From the NCBI GenBank assembly GCA_947626785.1, contig CANQTO010000021.1:1-39415 (forward strand): a stretch of DNA of 39,415 nucleotides. The letters run 5' to 3'. How positions within the stretch are numbered: position 1 is the first letter of the stretch; every line of letters starts with the position of its first letter. The notes beneath the pieces are model-generated. The model did not search any database, was not told the DNA's origin, and was given only the letters and a program-made list of their open reading frames with translations. The position numbers were made by a program, and so were the translations under genes. Source of the stretch: an uncultured Oscillospiraceae bacterium (GTDB taxonomy: Bacteria > Bacillota > Clostridia > Oscillospirales > Oscillospiraceae). Positions 30,589-38,087 of the stretch are shown piece by piece.

Positions 30589-30999
30589 ATGGCTTCGTCG
30601 AAAAAGGTGACGATCGTCAACCTGTCAAAGGAAGTCCAGAGAACTTTGGATAAGTATGTGGACGATATTGCGGACGGGACTGATAATGCGGCGCTGAAAA
30701 GTGCAAAGGCATGCTTGAAAGAAATTAAGAACAGAGCCAAAAGCATGTTCAAGCCGCACGGAAAGACTGAGCCTTACAGCACGATGTGGAAAATGAAGCA
30801 GACGACGAGCGGGCGGGGACAGTGTGGATATACAATTTACTGCGATCCGCCCGGTCTTCCCCATCTGCTGGAAAACGGCCACGCCAAAGTGGGCGGCGGT
30901 CGGGTGGCCGGACGGCCGCATATCGCCCCAGCGGCGGAAAAGGCGGCGGAGGATTTCCAACAGGAGGTGGAGGAGGTGATCCGCAACGCAGGCGGATGA
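30589..30999 (+). CDS. HK97 gp10-like tail completion protein, 136 aa
   Basis: VNLSKEVQRTLDKYVDDIAD, AKACLKEIKNRAKSMFKPHG, then LPHLLENGHAKVGGGRV and GRPHIAPAAEKAAEDFQQEV: the 'LLExGH' and 'RPHIxPA' motifs are typical of HK97 gp10. It starts with ATG two bases after the preceding stop; its 3' end carries a full 11-nt Shine-Dalgarno site for the next gene. Confidence 0.88.
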   Translation: MASSKKVTIVNLSKEVQRTLDKYVDDIADGTDNAALKSAKACLKEIKNRAKSMFKPHGKTEPYSTMWKMKQTTSGRGQCGYTIYCDPPGLPHLLENGHAKVGGGRVAGRPHIAPAAEKAAEDFQQEVEEVIRNAGG

Positions 31000-31297
31000 G
31001 ATCAAGAGCCGGCTGGAAGAGAGCGGACTCCCACTTGCCTACCGTACTTTTCCGGAGGGCGAGGCACCGGACCTGCCCTATGAGGTGTGGTACATCGGCA
31101 GCGAAGAGAACTTCCCGGCGGACGGAGAGAACTACTACAACATCAAGCAGATCACTGTGGAGCTGTATACCAAGTTCAAAGATCTGGAGGCGGAGGCCAG
31201 CGTGGAGCAAACGCTGGCCTTTGCCGTTTGGAGCAAGACGGAGGAGTACTTGAGCAGCGAGCAGTGCTATCAGATCGTTTACTATCTGGAGGTGTAA
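30986..31297 (+). CDS. Tail terminator/minor tail protein with probable ACG start, 103 aa
   Basis: DEIKSRLEESGLPLAYRTF then VWYIGSEENFPADGENYYNI and TVELYTKFKDLEAEASVEQT are typical of small tail terminator proteins that cap the tail tube. No ATG, GTG or TTG occurs between the in-frame stop (30977-30979) and the conserved N-terminus; the best start is ACG at 30986, nine bases after AGGAGG within AGGAGGTGATC (30971-30981). A GTG at 31085 would remove the conserved N-terminal third. Thus either translation starts at ACG or an ATG was lost by one base change. Confidence 0.75.
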   Translation, partial: TQADEIKSRLEESGLPLAYRTFPEGEAPDLPYEVWYIGSEENFPADGENYYNIKQITVELYTKFKDLEAEASVEQTLAFAVWSKTEEYLSSEQCYQIVYYLEV

Positions 31298-31299
31298 CA

Positions 31300-31872
31300 A
31301 TGGCCAAAAAAGGCAAGAACAAAGTCAAATTCAACCTGAAAAACGTGCACATCGCGCCTATCGATCCGGAGACCGGAGAGTATGACGCTGTGTTTGCCCT
31401 CCCGGGCGCGGTCTCCCTGGCCTTGGAAGCCCAGGGAGACATGGAGCCCTTCTATGCGGACGGCGTCGTCTACTACCGGAGCGCAGCAAACAACGGCTAC
31501 GAGGGGACACTGGAGATTGCGCTGGTCACGGACGAGTTCCGGGAGAAGATCTTCAGCGAGGTGCCCAACGAGGACAAGGTCGCCCTGGAAAATGTGGACG
31601 ACATCTTCAATGACTTCGCCCTGGGCTTCCAGGTGGACGGCGATATCCACAATACGCTCTTTTGGTACTACAACTGCGCCGCCAACCGGCCGGCGCAGAA
31701 CGCGTCTACGAACGAGGCCTCCAAGACGCCGCAGACGGACACACTGGATATCTCCTGCACCTGCGACAAGGACGGCAACGTCCGGGCCAAGACCACCTCG
31801 GAGACATCTGACGATATCCGGGGGAAGTGGTTCCAGAGCGTCTATAAGCACCAGGCATCCGAGGCAGTGTGA
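31300..31872 (+). CDS. Major tail tube protein, 190 aa
   Basis: Beta-rich tube protein: VKFNLKNVHIAPIDPETGEY, then VSLALEAQGDMEPFYADGVV and YEGTLEIALVTDEFREKIF are typical of phi13/TP901-type major tail proteins. ATG two bases after the previous stop, with GGAGG upstream. Position between tail terminator and chaperones fits. Confidence 0.9.
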   Translation: MAKKGKNKVKFNLKNVHIAPIDPETGEYDAVFALPGAVSLALEAQGDMEPFYADGVVYYRSAANNGYEGTLEIALVTDEFREKIFSEVPNEDKVALENVDDIFNDFALGFQVDGDIHNTLFWYYNCAANRPAQNASTNEASKTPQTDTLDISCTCDKDGNVRAKTTSETSDDIRGKWFQSVYKHQASEAV

Positions 31873-31883
31873 GGTGAGCGGGA

Positions 31884-32186
31884 ATGGTCAAAGAATTTCA
31901 AATCGGCGGAGAGAAGGTGCTTTTCAAAGCCTCTGCCGCGCTGCCTATCCTGTACCGGAATCTCACTGGGCGCAACTTCTTTGCCGACGTCTCCGATAAC
32001 GAGCGCTCTCTGGAGGTCGCCTGGTGCATGTATCGCCAAGCCAATCCGGATGTCCAGACAGATCTGGAGGCATGGCTGGACCGGTTCAGCTTTTCGGAGC
32101 TGTACAGCGCGCTGGGCGATATCCTCTCTATGCTGACAGAAAGCATGAAGAGCACTTCCAGCGCAAAAAAAAAGAACGTGAAATAG
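31884..32186 (+). CDS. Tail assembly chaperone, G-like, 100 aa
   Basis: FQIGGEKVLFKASAALPILY, then DVQTDLEAWLDRFSFSELYS and LTESMKSTSSAKKKN: the pattern of Gram-positive tail chaperones. It binds the tape measure during tube assembly. It ends in a Lys-rich tail encoded by nine A's, where ribosomes can slip by -1 to make the longer G-T protein of about 158 residues. Confidence 0.88.
   Translation: MVKEFQIGGEKVLFKASAALPILYRNLTGRNFFADVSDNERSLEVAWCMYRQANPDVQTDLEAWLDRFSFSELYSALGDILSMLTESMKSTSSAKKKNVK
32168..32174 (+). promoter_or_regulatory. Tail chaperone -1 frameshift heptamer A AAA AAG
   Basis: Within nine consecutive A's followed by G. Slipping back joins the G frame to the T frame that ends at 32359. 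This arrangement is conserved in tailed phages. Confidence 0.9.
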
Positions 32187-32359
32187 ACCGGGAGATGAAT
32201 GCCGCACTGTACGCGCTCAGGTGCGTACAGTGCGGCATCTCCATAGGCGACCTGGAGCACCTGTCCATCGGGCTGGTCTATGACATGTTCACGGAGGCCG
32301 CCAACGATGACTATGACTACCCGGTCAAGGCAACTCAGGAGGATATAGACCGGCTCTGA
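32174..32359 (+). CDS. T part of the G-T tail chaperone (frameshift product)
   Basis: Sixty-one residues in the -1 frame: EREIDREMNAALYALRCVQ, then ISIGDLEHLSIGLVYDMFTE. Short C-terminal T domains of this type are characteristic of siphophage chaperones. It has no ribosome site of its own at the internal ATG (32196), so it is made only as a fusion. Confidence 0.85.
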   Translation, partial: EREIDREMNAALYALRCVQCGISIGDLEHLSIGLVYDMFTEAANDDYDYPVKATQEDIDRL

Positions 32360-32373
32360 CAAGGAGGGGGAGA

Positions 32374-34779
32374 ATGGCCAACAGAATAGCCGGTATCACT
32401 GTCGAGATCGGCGGCGATACCAAGAAGCTGACATCAGCACTCAGCGGCGTAAACAAGCAGATATCGTCTACCCAGACCGCCCTGAGGGATGTGGAGAAGC
32501 TTCTGAAGCTGGACCCTGCCAACACGGAGCTGCTGAGCCAGAAGCAGGAGCTGCTGAAGGATGCGATCTCCGAGACTAAGGACAAGCTGGCCACGCTCCA
32601 AGAAGCGGCCGCCAACAGCGATCTGGGAGCCAGTGAGCACGACGCCCTCCAGCGGGAGATCATCGAGACGCAGCAGAGGCTGGAGTCACTGGAGGAACAG
32701 TATAGGGATTTCGGCTCCGTCGCGAAGCAGCAGCTCCAAGCTGTCGGCGGTAAGATGCAGGAGATCGGAGGGAAAATCTCTGAGGTAGGCGACAAGATAT
32801 CAGGCTTCGGAAAAAATATAACCACCCGTGTCACGCTTCCGCTTGCCGCAATAGGAACGGCTGGAGCGGCAAATTTTGCAGAAGTAGACAAGACAATGCA
32901 GCTTGCCAATAAAACGATGGGAAATACCGAGAAAGAGGCGAATGCGCTTAATGAAGCGATGAAAACAGCGGCAGCCAATTCCACATACGGCATGAATGAC
33001 GCTGCAACAGCGGCGCTCAATTTTGCCAGAGCGGGATTGAATGCCGAACAAGCGGCCTCTGCACTTGGCCCGGCGATGAACTTGGCTGCTGGAGAGGGCG
33101 GCAACTTGGACACGGTGTCTTCCGGACTTGTGGCTACAATCAATGGATTTCACGGAGCCTTTTCAGATGCAGAGAAATACGCAGATGTTTTTGCGGCAGC
33201 CTGTAACAATTCTGCTCTTGATGTAGACAGCCTCTTGCAAGCAATGTCTGTCGCAGCACCAATCTTTTCTTCCGCAGGGTATACAGTAAATGACGCCGCT
33301 CTTTATATGGGGGTTATGGCGAACAACGGAATTGAAGCTGAACAGGCAGCGAACTCTTTAAAAACCGGTCTTGCGCGTCTCGTATCGCCCGCTAAAGAAG
33401 GTTCAGAGATGTTGCAGCAGTTAGGTATATCTGTCACTAATGCAGACGGTTCAATGAAAAGCTCCGTCATGATTCAGCAGGAACTCCATAACGCTTTTAC
33501 GCAGCTATCCGAATCCGAACAGATAGCGGCCGCATCAGCTATATTCGGAAAAAACCAGATGGCCCCGTGGCTGGCTTTAATAAATACTGCTCCAGCGGAT
33601 GTGGGCAAGCTGAATGATTCCCTGATAGGGTGCTCTGGTACGACAAAGGAAATGGCAGACACCATGATGGGTGGATTTGGCGGCTCTATTGAGAAGCTGA
33701 AATCATCCATTGACGTTCTGGTGTATTCATTAGGCCAAGCCCTGTCTCCGACTATTCAAAAGGTTGTTGACTGCATACAAAGCCTGGTGGACAAGTTCAA
33801 CGCTCTATCCCCAAAACAGCAGGAAATCATTACTAAGATCGCCCTGGTGGCGGCTGCTATAGGGCCTGTCATCACGGTGATCGGCTCCGTAGTCAGCGGG
33901 ATCGGCTCTGTAATCTCCGTGGCGGGGACGCTCATGTCCGCGCTGGGCGCGCTGCTCTCCCCGGTGGGCCTCGTTGTGGCCGCTATCGCGGGGGTAGTAG
34001 CCATCGGTGTGGCCCTGTATAAAAACTGGGACGAGATCTCAGCCTGGGCCTCAGAAAAATGGACCGCCATAAAGGATACCGTATCTGGGGCAGTCCAGCA
34101 GGTGAAGGACAAGATCTCCGGGACCTGGGACAATGTCAAGAGCAAGACATCAGAAGCCTGGGAGAACGTCAAGAGCAAAACTTCGGAGGCCTGGACGAAC
34201 GCGAAGAGCACGGTCGCGGACAAGGTGAACAGCATGGCAGCAACTATCAGCGATAAATTCAGCTCAGCTAAGAACGCCGCGGTCAGCATCTTCGACAGCA
34301 TCAGAACCGGCATACAGAGCCGGATCGAAGCTGCGAGAGACACTGTAAAAAGCGCCATCGACAGGATCAGGAGCTTCTTTAACTTCTCCTGGAGCCTGCC
34401 GAACATCGCGCTGCCACACTTCTCCATTTCTGGCAGCTTCTCCCTGAATCCTCCGAGCATCCCGCAGATCTCCGTCTCATGGTACAAGAAGGCGATGGAC
34501 AATGCGATGGTGCTGGACAATGCGACCATTTTCGGAGCTGCCGGCGGACGGCTCCTGGGCGGCGGTGAGGCCGGCCGGGAGGTGATATCCGGAGAGGGTC
34601 ACCTTGTGAGCATGATCGACGCCTCCGTCGAGCGTGCCATAGGACAGCATATAGACGGGATCATTCGCCTGATGGAGCGGTATCTGCCGGCCTGCGCGCA
34701 GGCCAAGGTGGTCATGCCCGTCGACACGATGGACGGCGTACTCGCGGAAAGATATGCCAGGACGGCCGGCGTATGGTGA
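32374..34779 (+). CDS. Tail tape measure protein, 801 aa
   Basis: Sets tail length and is ejected with the DNA. N-terminus IAGITVEIGGDTKKLTSALS with long coiled coils to 190, the TP901-type domain at 190-480, a hydrophobic block near 488-549 (IALVAAAIGPVITVIGSVV onwards) and near-repeats NVKSKTSEAW around 586-610. At the usual 0.15 nm per residue the tail would be near 120 nm. The middle, about 32810-33830, is clearly less GC-rich than both ends (47% at 33181-33240 against 68% at 33901-33960, counted by hand), suggesting mosaic exchange. Confidence 0.93.
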   Translation: MANRIAGITVEIGGDTKKLTSALSGVNKQISSTQTALRDVEKLLKLDPANTELLSQKQELLKDAISETKDKLATLQEAAANSDLGASEHDALQREIIETQQRLESLEEQYRDFGSVAKQQLQAVGGKMQEIGGKISEVGDKISGFGKNITTRVTLPLAAIGTAGAANFAEVDKTMQLANKTMGNTEKEANALNEAMKTAAANSTYGMNDAATAALNFARAGLNAEQAASALGPAMNLAAGEGGNLDTVSSGLVATINGFHGAFSDAEKYADVFAAACNNSALDVDSLLQAMSVAAPIFSSAGYTVNDAALYMGVMANNGIEAEQAANSLKTGLARLVSPAKEGSEMLQQLGISVTNADGSMKSSVMIQQELHNAFTQLSESEQIAAASAIFGKNQMAPWLALINTAPADVGKLNDSLIGCSGTTKEMADTMMGGFGGSIEKLKSSIDVLVYSLGQALSPTIQKVVDCIQSLVDKFNALSPKQQEIITKIALVAAAIGPVITVIGSVVSGIGSVISVAGTLMSALGALLSPVGLVVAAIAGVVAIGVALYKNWDEISAWASEKWTAIKDTVSGAVQQVKDKISGTWDNVKSKTSEAWENVKSKTSEAWTNAKSTVADKVNSMAATISDKFSSAKNAAVSIFDSIRTGIQSRIEAARDTVKSAIDRIRSFFNFSWSLPNIALPHFSISGSFSLNPPSIPQISVSWYKKAMDNAMVLDNATIFGAAGGRLLGGGEAGREVISGEGHLVSMIDASVERAIGQHIDGIIRLMERYLPACAQAKVVMPVDTMDGVLAERYARTAGVW

Positions 34780-34792
34780 CGGGAGCTAAAAA

Positions 34793-35500
34793 ATGAAAGT
34801 CAGATATATTCTTTTTGGAGGCGTCGACAGCAGAGACTTCGGCGCCATCGTTGATGGAAGCGAAACCTATGTCTGGGCCGAGCGGGATCTCGATTCCGTT
34901 GCCGTCCCCGGGCGCAATGGTGAGCTGCCGGTCGATAACCGGAGATTTAAAAATATCTCCGTAAATTACAGCATGCTTTTCCGCTCTGTCCGAAAGATGG
35001 AGGAATACCGGGCCAAGATGTTGGCTTTGACGGGATATCAACGCCTTGAGGACGCCAGGCGGCCGGAAAGATTTCAACTGGCGAGGCTCCAGGGCGGCTT
35101 TGTACCGAAGGTGTCCGGAGTCGGAAACCGGGAGGGAGAGGTGAAGCTGACCTTCGACGCCAAGCCCCAGCGGTATCTCAGGAGCGGGGAGCGGGTGATC
35201 CGGCCGGTGTCGGGCGGGACGCTCCTCAACCCGGGCTTTCCGGCCCTGCCGCTGATCACCGTCTGGGGCTTCGGCGCGGGTCTGCTCAGGATCGGGGACG
35301 GGGAGGTCGCCTTCACGGAGCGCTTTTCCGGGCCCGTTATCTTAGACTGCGACACCCAGAACGCCTACTACGGCGCGGAGAACAAGAACCGGGAGATCTC
35401 CGCGCCGGCTTTTCCCGTCCTGCCGGCCGGTGAGAGCAGGGTCAGCTGGAGCGGGGGCGTGGAGCGGGTGGAGCTCATCCCCAGGTGGTGGACCGTATGA
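34793..35500 (+). CDS. Distal tail protein (Dit), 235 aa
   Basis: Hexameric hub at the tail tip. VRYILFGGVDSRDFGAIVDG, SVAVPGRNGELPVDNRRFKN and GNREGEVKLTFDAKPQRYLR are family hallmarks (N-terminal ring, then galectin-like C-terminal domain). The stop overlaps the next gene's start. Confidence 0.9.
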   Translation: MKVRYILFGGVDSRDFGAIVDGSETYVWAERDLDSVAVPGRNGELPVDNRRFKNISVNYSMLFRSVRKMEEYRAKMLALTGYQRLEDARRPERFQLARLQGGFVPKVSGVGNREGEVKLTFDAKPQRYLRSGERVIRPVSGGTLLNPGFPALPLITVWGFGAGLLRIGDGEVAFTERFSGPVILDCDTQNAYYGAENKNREISAPAFPVLPAGESRVSWSGGVERVELIPRWWTV

Positions 35501-37593
35501 GCTACCCGATCCTGTACGGCAGCGCGGAGACGGCCTTTGCCGATAACGGCCTGGGCATCCTGTCCGACGCCGTGTCCTGCACGATCACCGAGGAGCGAAA
35601 CGGAGCCTTTGAGCTCCAGATGCAATACCCGGTGACGGGTATACACTTCGGCGAGATCGCCCTGCGGTCTCTGATCCTGGCAAAGCCGAATCCGGTGGAT
35701 GAGGCCCAGCCTTTCCGGATCTTCCGCATCACCCGGCCGTTAAACGGCATCGTGACCGTCTACGCCCAGCATATCAGCTATGACCTCTCCGGCGTCCCCG
35801 TGGCGCCCTTCACGGCCGCCAACGCGGCGGACGCCCTCGGCAAGCTGAAAACCAACGCCGCCTCCGGCTGTCCCTTCAGCTTCTGGACGGACAAGAGCAC
35901 TTCCGCCGCCATGACGGTGAGCAAGCCCTCCAGCATCCGGTCCCTCCTGGGCGGCTCCGAGGGGAGCGCCCTGGATCTGTACGGCGGGGAGTACCGGTGG
36001 GACCGCTTCACCGTGCGCCTGTACGGCCAGCGGGGCGCGGACCGGGGCGCCTCCATCCGCTATGGCAAGAACCTGACGGATATCAAACAGGAGGAGAACT
36101 GCGCCAACGTCTATACCGGGGTGTACCCCTACTGGCTGGGCCAGGACGGGACCCTCGTGCAGCTGCCGGAGAAGATCCTGGACGCTCCGGGCAGCTATGA
36201 TTTTACCCGGGTCCTGCCGCTGGACCTCTCCGCCGAGTGGCAGGAGCAGCCCACGGAGGAACAGCTCCGGGCGAGGGCCCAGAGCTACATCCAGGCAAAC
36301 GACATCGGCACGCCGAAGGTCTCCCTGGACGTGTCCTTTGTCCAGCTGGAGCAGACGGAGGAGTACAGGGACCTGGCCCTCCTGGAGCGGGTGGAGCTGT
36401 GCGACACCGTCTCGGTGGTCTTCCCGGCTATGGGCGTCTCGGCCACGGCCAAGGTCATCACCACCGTCTATGATGTGCTGTTGGAACGGTTCACCAAGGT
36501 CTCTATCGGCGACGCCCGGTCGACCCTGGCGGATACTCTCGTCCAGCAGCAGCGGGCCATCGAACAGGCGCCCACGCGCACGGCTATGCAGCAGGCCATT
36601 GACCACCAGACCCAGCTCATCACAGGCAACCGGGGCGGCCACGCCATCATGCACGACTCGGACGGGGACACTTTCCCGGACGAGCTGCTTTTTACGGACG
36701 ACCTCGACTTAAGAAAGGCTCTAAAGCTCCTGCGCATCAACAAATCCGGCATTGGCTTCAGCCAGAGCGGGTACAACGGCCCCTACACCACAGCCTGGAC
36801 GCTGGACGGCGTTTTCAACGCCAGCTTCATCACGACCGGCACTCTGGACGCCTCCAAGGCGACGGTCAACAACCTGAACGCCTCCAACATCACGACCGGC
36901 ACCCTGTCCGCGGACCGGATCGCCGCCGGGAGCATCAAGGCAGACAAGCTGAGTATCACGGATCTGTCCGCCCTGAAGGCCACCATCGGCGGTTTCACCA
37001 TCGGCCAGAGCGCGATCTACAGCGGCCTGTCCTCCTTCGGCGGCACCACAAACGGCGTGTACATCGGGACCGACGGCATCAGCTTAGGCGGCGGGAAATT
37101 CAAGGTGGACAATCAGGGCAATCTGACCGCGATGACCGGCCAGTTCCTCGGCACGATCCGGGCCAACATGATCCAGGTGGGCGGAGATGCGGGCTACATC
37201 ACCGGAAGTCAGATCGGGAGCGGGACGATAAGCGGAGGAAACATCGGCAGCGGGACCGTGGGCGGCGGGAACATCGCCTACCAGACCATTGGCGAGGGAA
37301 ATCTCGGCACCGACAGCGTGATAAACCGCTGCATACAGAGCGGGGCCATCTACAACAGCACCATAAACAGCGGAGCAGCGATCGAAAAAGGCAAGTTCAG
37401 CCAGGAGGTGCAGAACATCCTGGCCGATGTTGCGGCTATTCGCTTGATGGTCAGCAGCTCTATTTCCACTGGGACTCTGAGCGCAACAAGCGTTGACACA
37501 GTTAACCTGACTGTAAATATGGGCAAAGCGTCCTGGAAAAATACGACTGTTTCCACACCCAGCGGTTCTGTTTCCATGCACTATTTAGGATAA
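35497..37593 (+). CDS. Tail spike/tail-associated protein (Tal), 698 aa
   Basis: N-terminus MSYPILYGSAETAFADNGLG and the first 380 residues resemble the siphophage Tal/gp44-like hub. Residues from about 430 form repeats such as NASFITTGTLDASKATV and ASNITTGTLSADRIAAGSI, then a glycine-rich beta region (GSQIGSGTISGGNIGSGTV). I see no wall-hydrolase motif. ATG at 35497 overlaps the Dit stop. Confidence 0.9.
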   Translation: MSYPILYGSAETAFADNGLGILSDAVSCTITEERNGAFELQMQYPVTGIHFGEIALRSLILAKPNPVDEAQPFRIFRITRPLNGIVTVYAQHISYDLSGVPVAPFTAANAADALGKLKTNAASGCPFSFWTDKSTSAAMTVSKPSSIRSLLGGSEGSALDLYGGEYRWDRFTVRLYGQRGADRGASIRYGKNLTDIKQEENCANVYTGVYPYWLGQDGTLVQLPEKILDAPGSYDFTRVLPLDLSAEWQEQPTEEQLRARAQSYIQANDIGTPKVSLDVSFVQLEQTEEYRDLALLERVELCDTVSVVFPAMGVSATAKVITTVYDVLLERFTKVSIGDARSTLADTLVQQQRAIEQAPTRTAMQQAIDHQTQLITGNRGGHAIMHDSDGDTFPDELLFTDDLDLRKALKLLRINKSGIGFSQSGYNGPYTTAWTLDGVFNASFITTGTLDASKATVNNLNASNITTGTLSADRIAAGSIKADKLSITDLSALKATIGGFTIGQSAIYSGLSSFGGTTNGVYIGTDGISLGGGKFKVDNQGNLTAMTGQFLGTIRANMIQVGGDAGYITGSQIGSGTISGGNIGSGTVGGGNIAYQTIGEGNLGTDSVINRCIQSGAIYNSTINSGAAIEKGKFSQEVQNILADVAAIRLMVSSSISTGTLSATSVDTVNLTVNMGKASWKNTTVSTPSGSVSMHYLG

Positions 37594-37606
37594 GGAGCGA
37601 TTGATT

Positions 37607-37930
37607 ATGGCATCAAAAATCAGGTTCAAATCCGGAAAGGAAATTGACATTCTGTCTTGCGGTTTTTCCTCGTTCAGCACGATCCACATCGACTGCGTTC
37701 TTCCGTTTGAAGAAGTGGTGAAATTGTTCGGCAACATGGAAGATGTTGAAGAGCTCTATTATATCCATGAAGAAGAAGTTTCAGAGCGAAAGATCATTAC
37801 GACCGAGGAACAGATAAACTGCGATTCTATCGTGAGTATCGCCGCTCAGTTTAACAATTGGATAACCGGAGATAAGACCGTCTCCGTTATCCTTCACGGC
37901 ACACATATCCCTGTTACAGAGGAGGCGTAA
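37607..37930 (+). CDS. Tail-region protein, 107 aa, unknown
   Basis: MASKIRFKSGKEIDILSCGF, IDCVLPFEEVVKLFGNMED, with a beta-rich end (TVSVILHGTHIPV). It is lower in GC than the structural genes around it. ATG at 37607 is about eight bases after AAGGAGCG. Function unknown; position suggests a tip accessory. Confidence 0.75.
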   Translation: MASKIRFKSGKEIDILSCGFSSFSTIHIDCVLPFEEVVKLFGNMEDVEELYYIHEEEVSERKIITTEEQINCDSIVSIAAQFNNWITGDKTVSVILHGTHIPVTEEA

Positions 37931-37931
37931 C

Positions 37932-38087
37932 ATGACCGACAATGAAAAAGCCACCATCCAGGCCGTGATCCGCACGCTGGACAGCATCCCGGTCCAGGGG
38001 CTGGAGAGCATGAACAAGCTCCTGGGCTGCGCCAAGGCGCTGCAAGCGATGCTCAGCAGCGCCGATCAGCCGAAGGAGGCGGAGTGA
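37932..38087 (+). CDS. Small tail-region helical protein, 51 aa
   Basis: MTDNEKATIQAVIRTLDSIP, then VQGLESMNKLLGCAKALQAM: one amphipathic helix hairpin. It resembles the short proteins that sit between tail spike and fibre genes in Clostridia phages. GGAGG precedes the ATG; its stop overlaps the next ATG (TGATG). Confidence 0.75.
   Translation: MTDNEKATIQAVIRTLDSIPVQGLESMNKLLGCAKALQAMLSSADQPKEAE

Noticed and set aside
32196-32359. Independent small gene starting at ATG 32196
   Set aside because: No suitable ribosome site; fits the frameshifted T domain of the tail chaperone.
34129-34208. Short direct repeats in the tape measure gene as a CRISPR-like array
   Set aside because: Only two or three degenerate in-frame copies of a coiled-coil unit; no spacer pattern. 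No CRISPR array is seen anywhere in the window.
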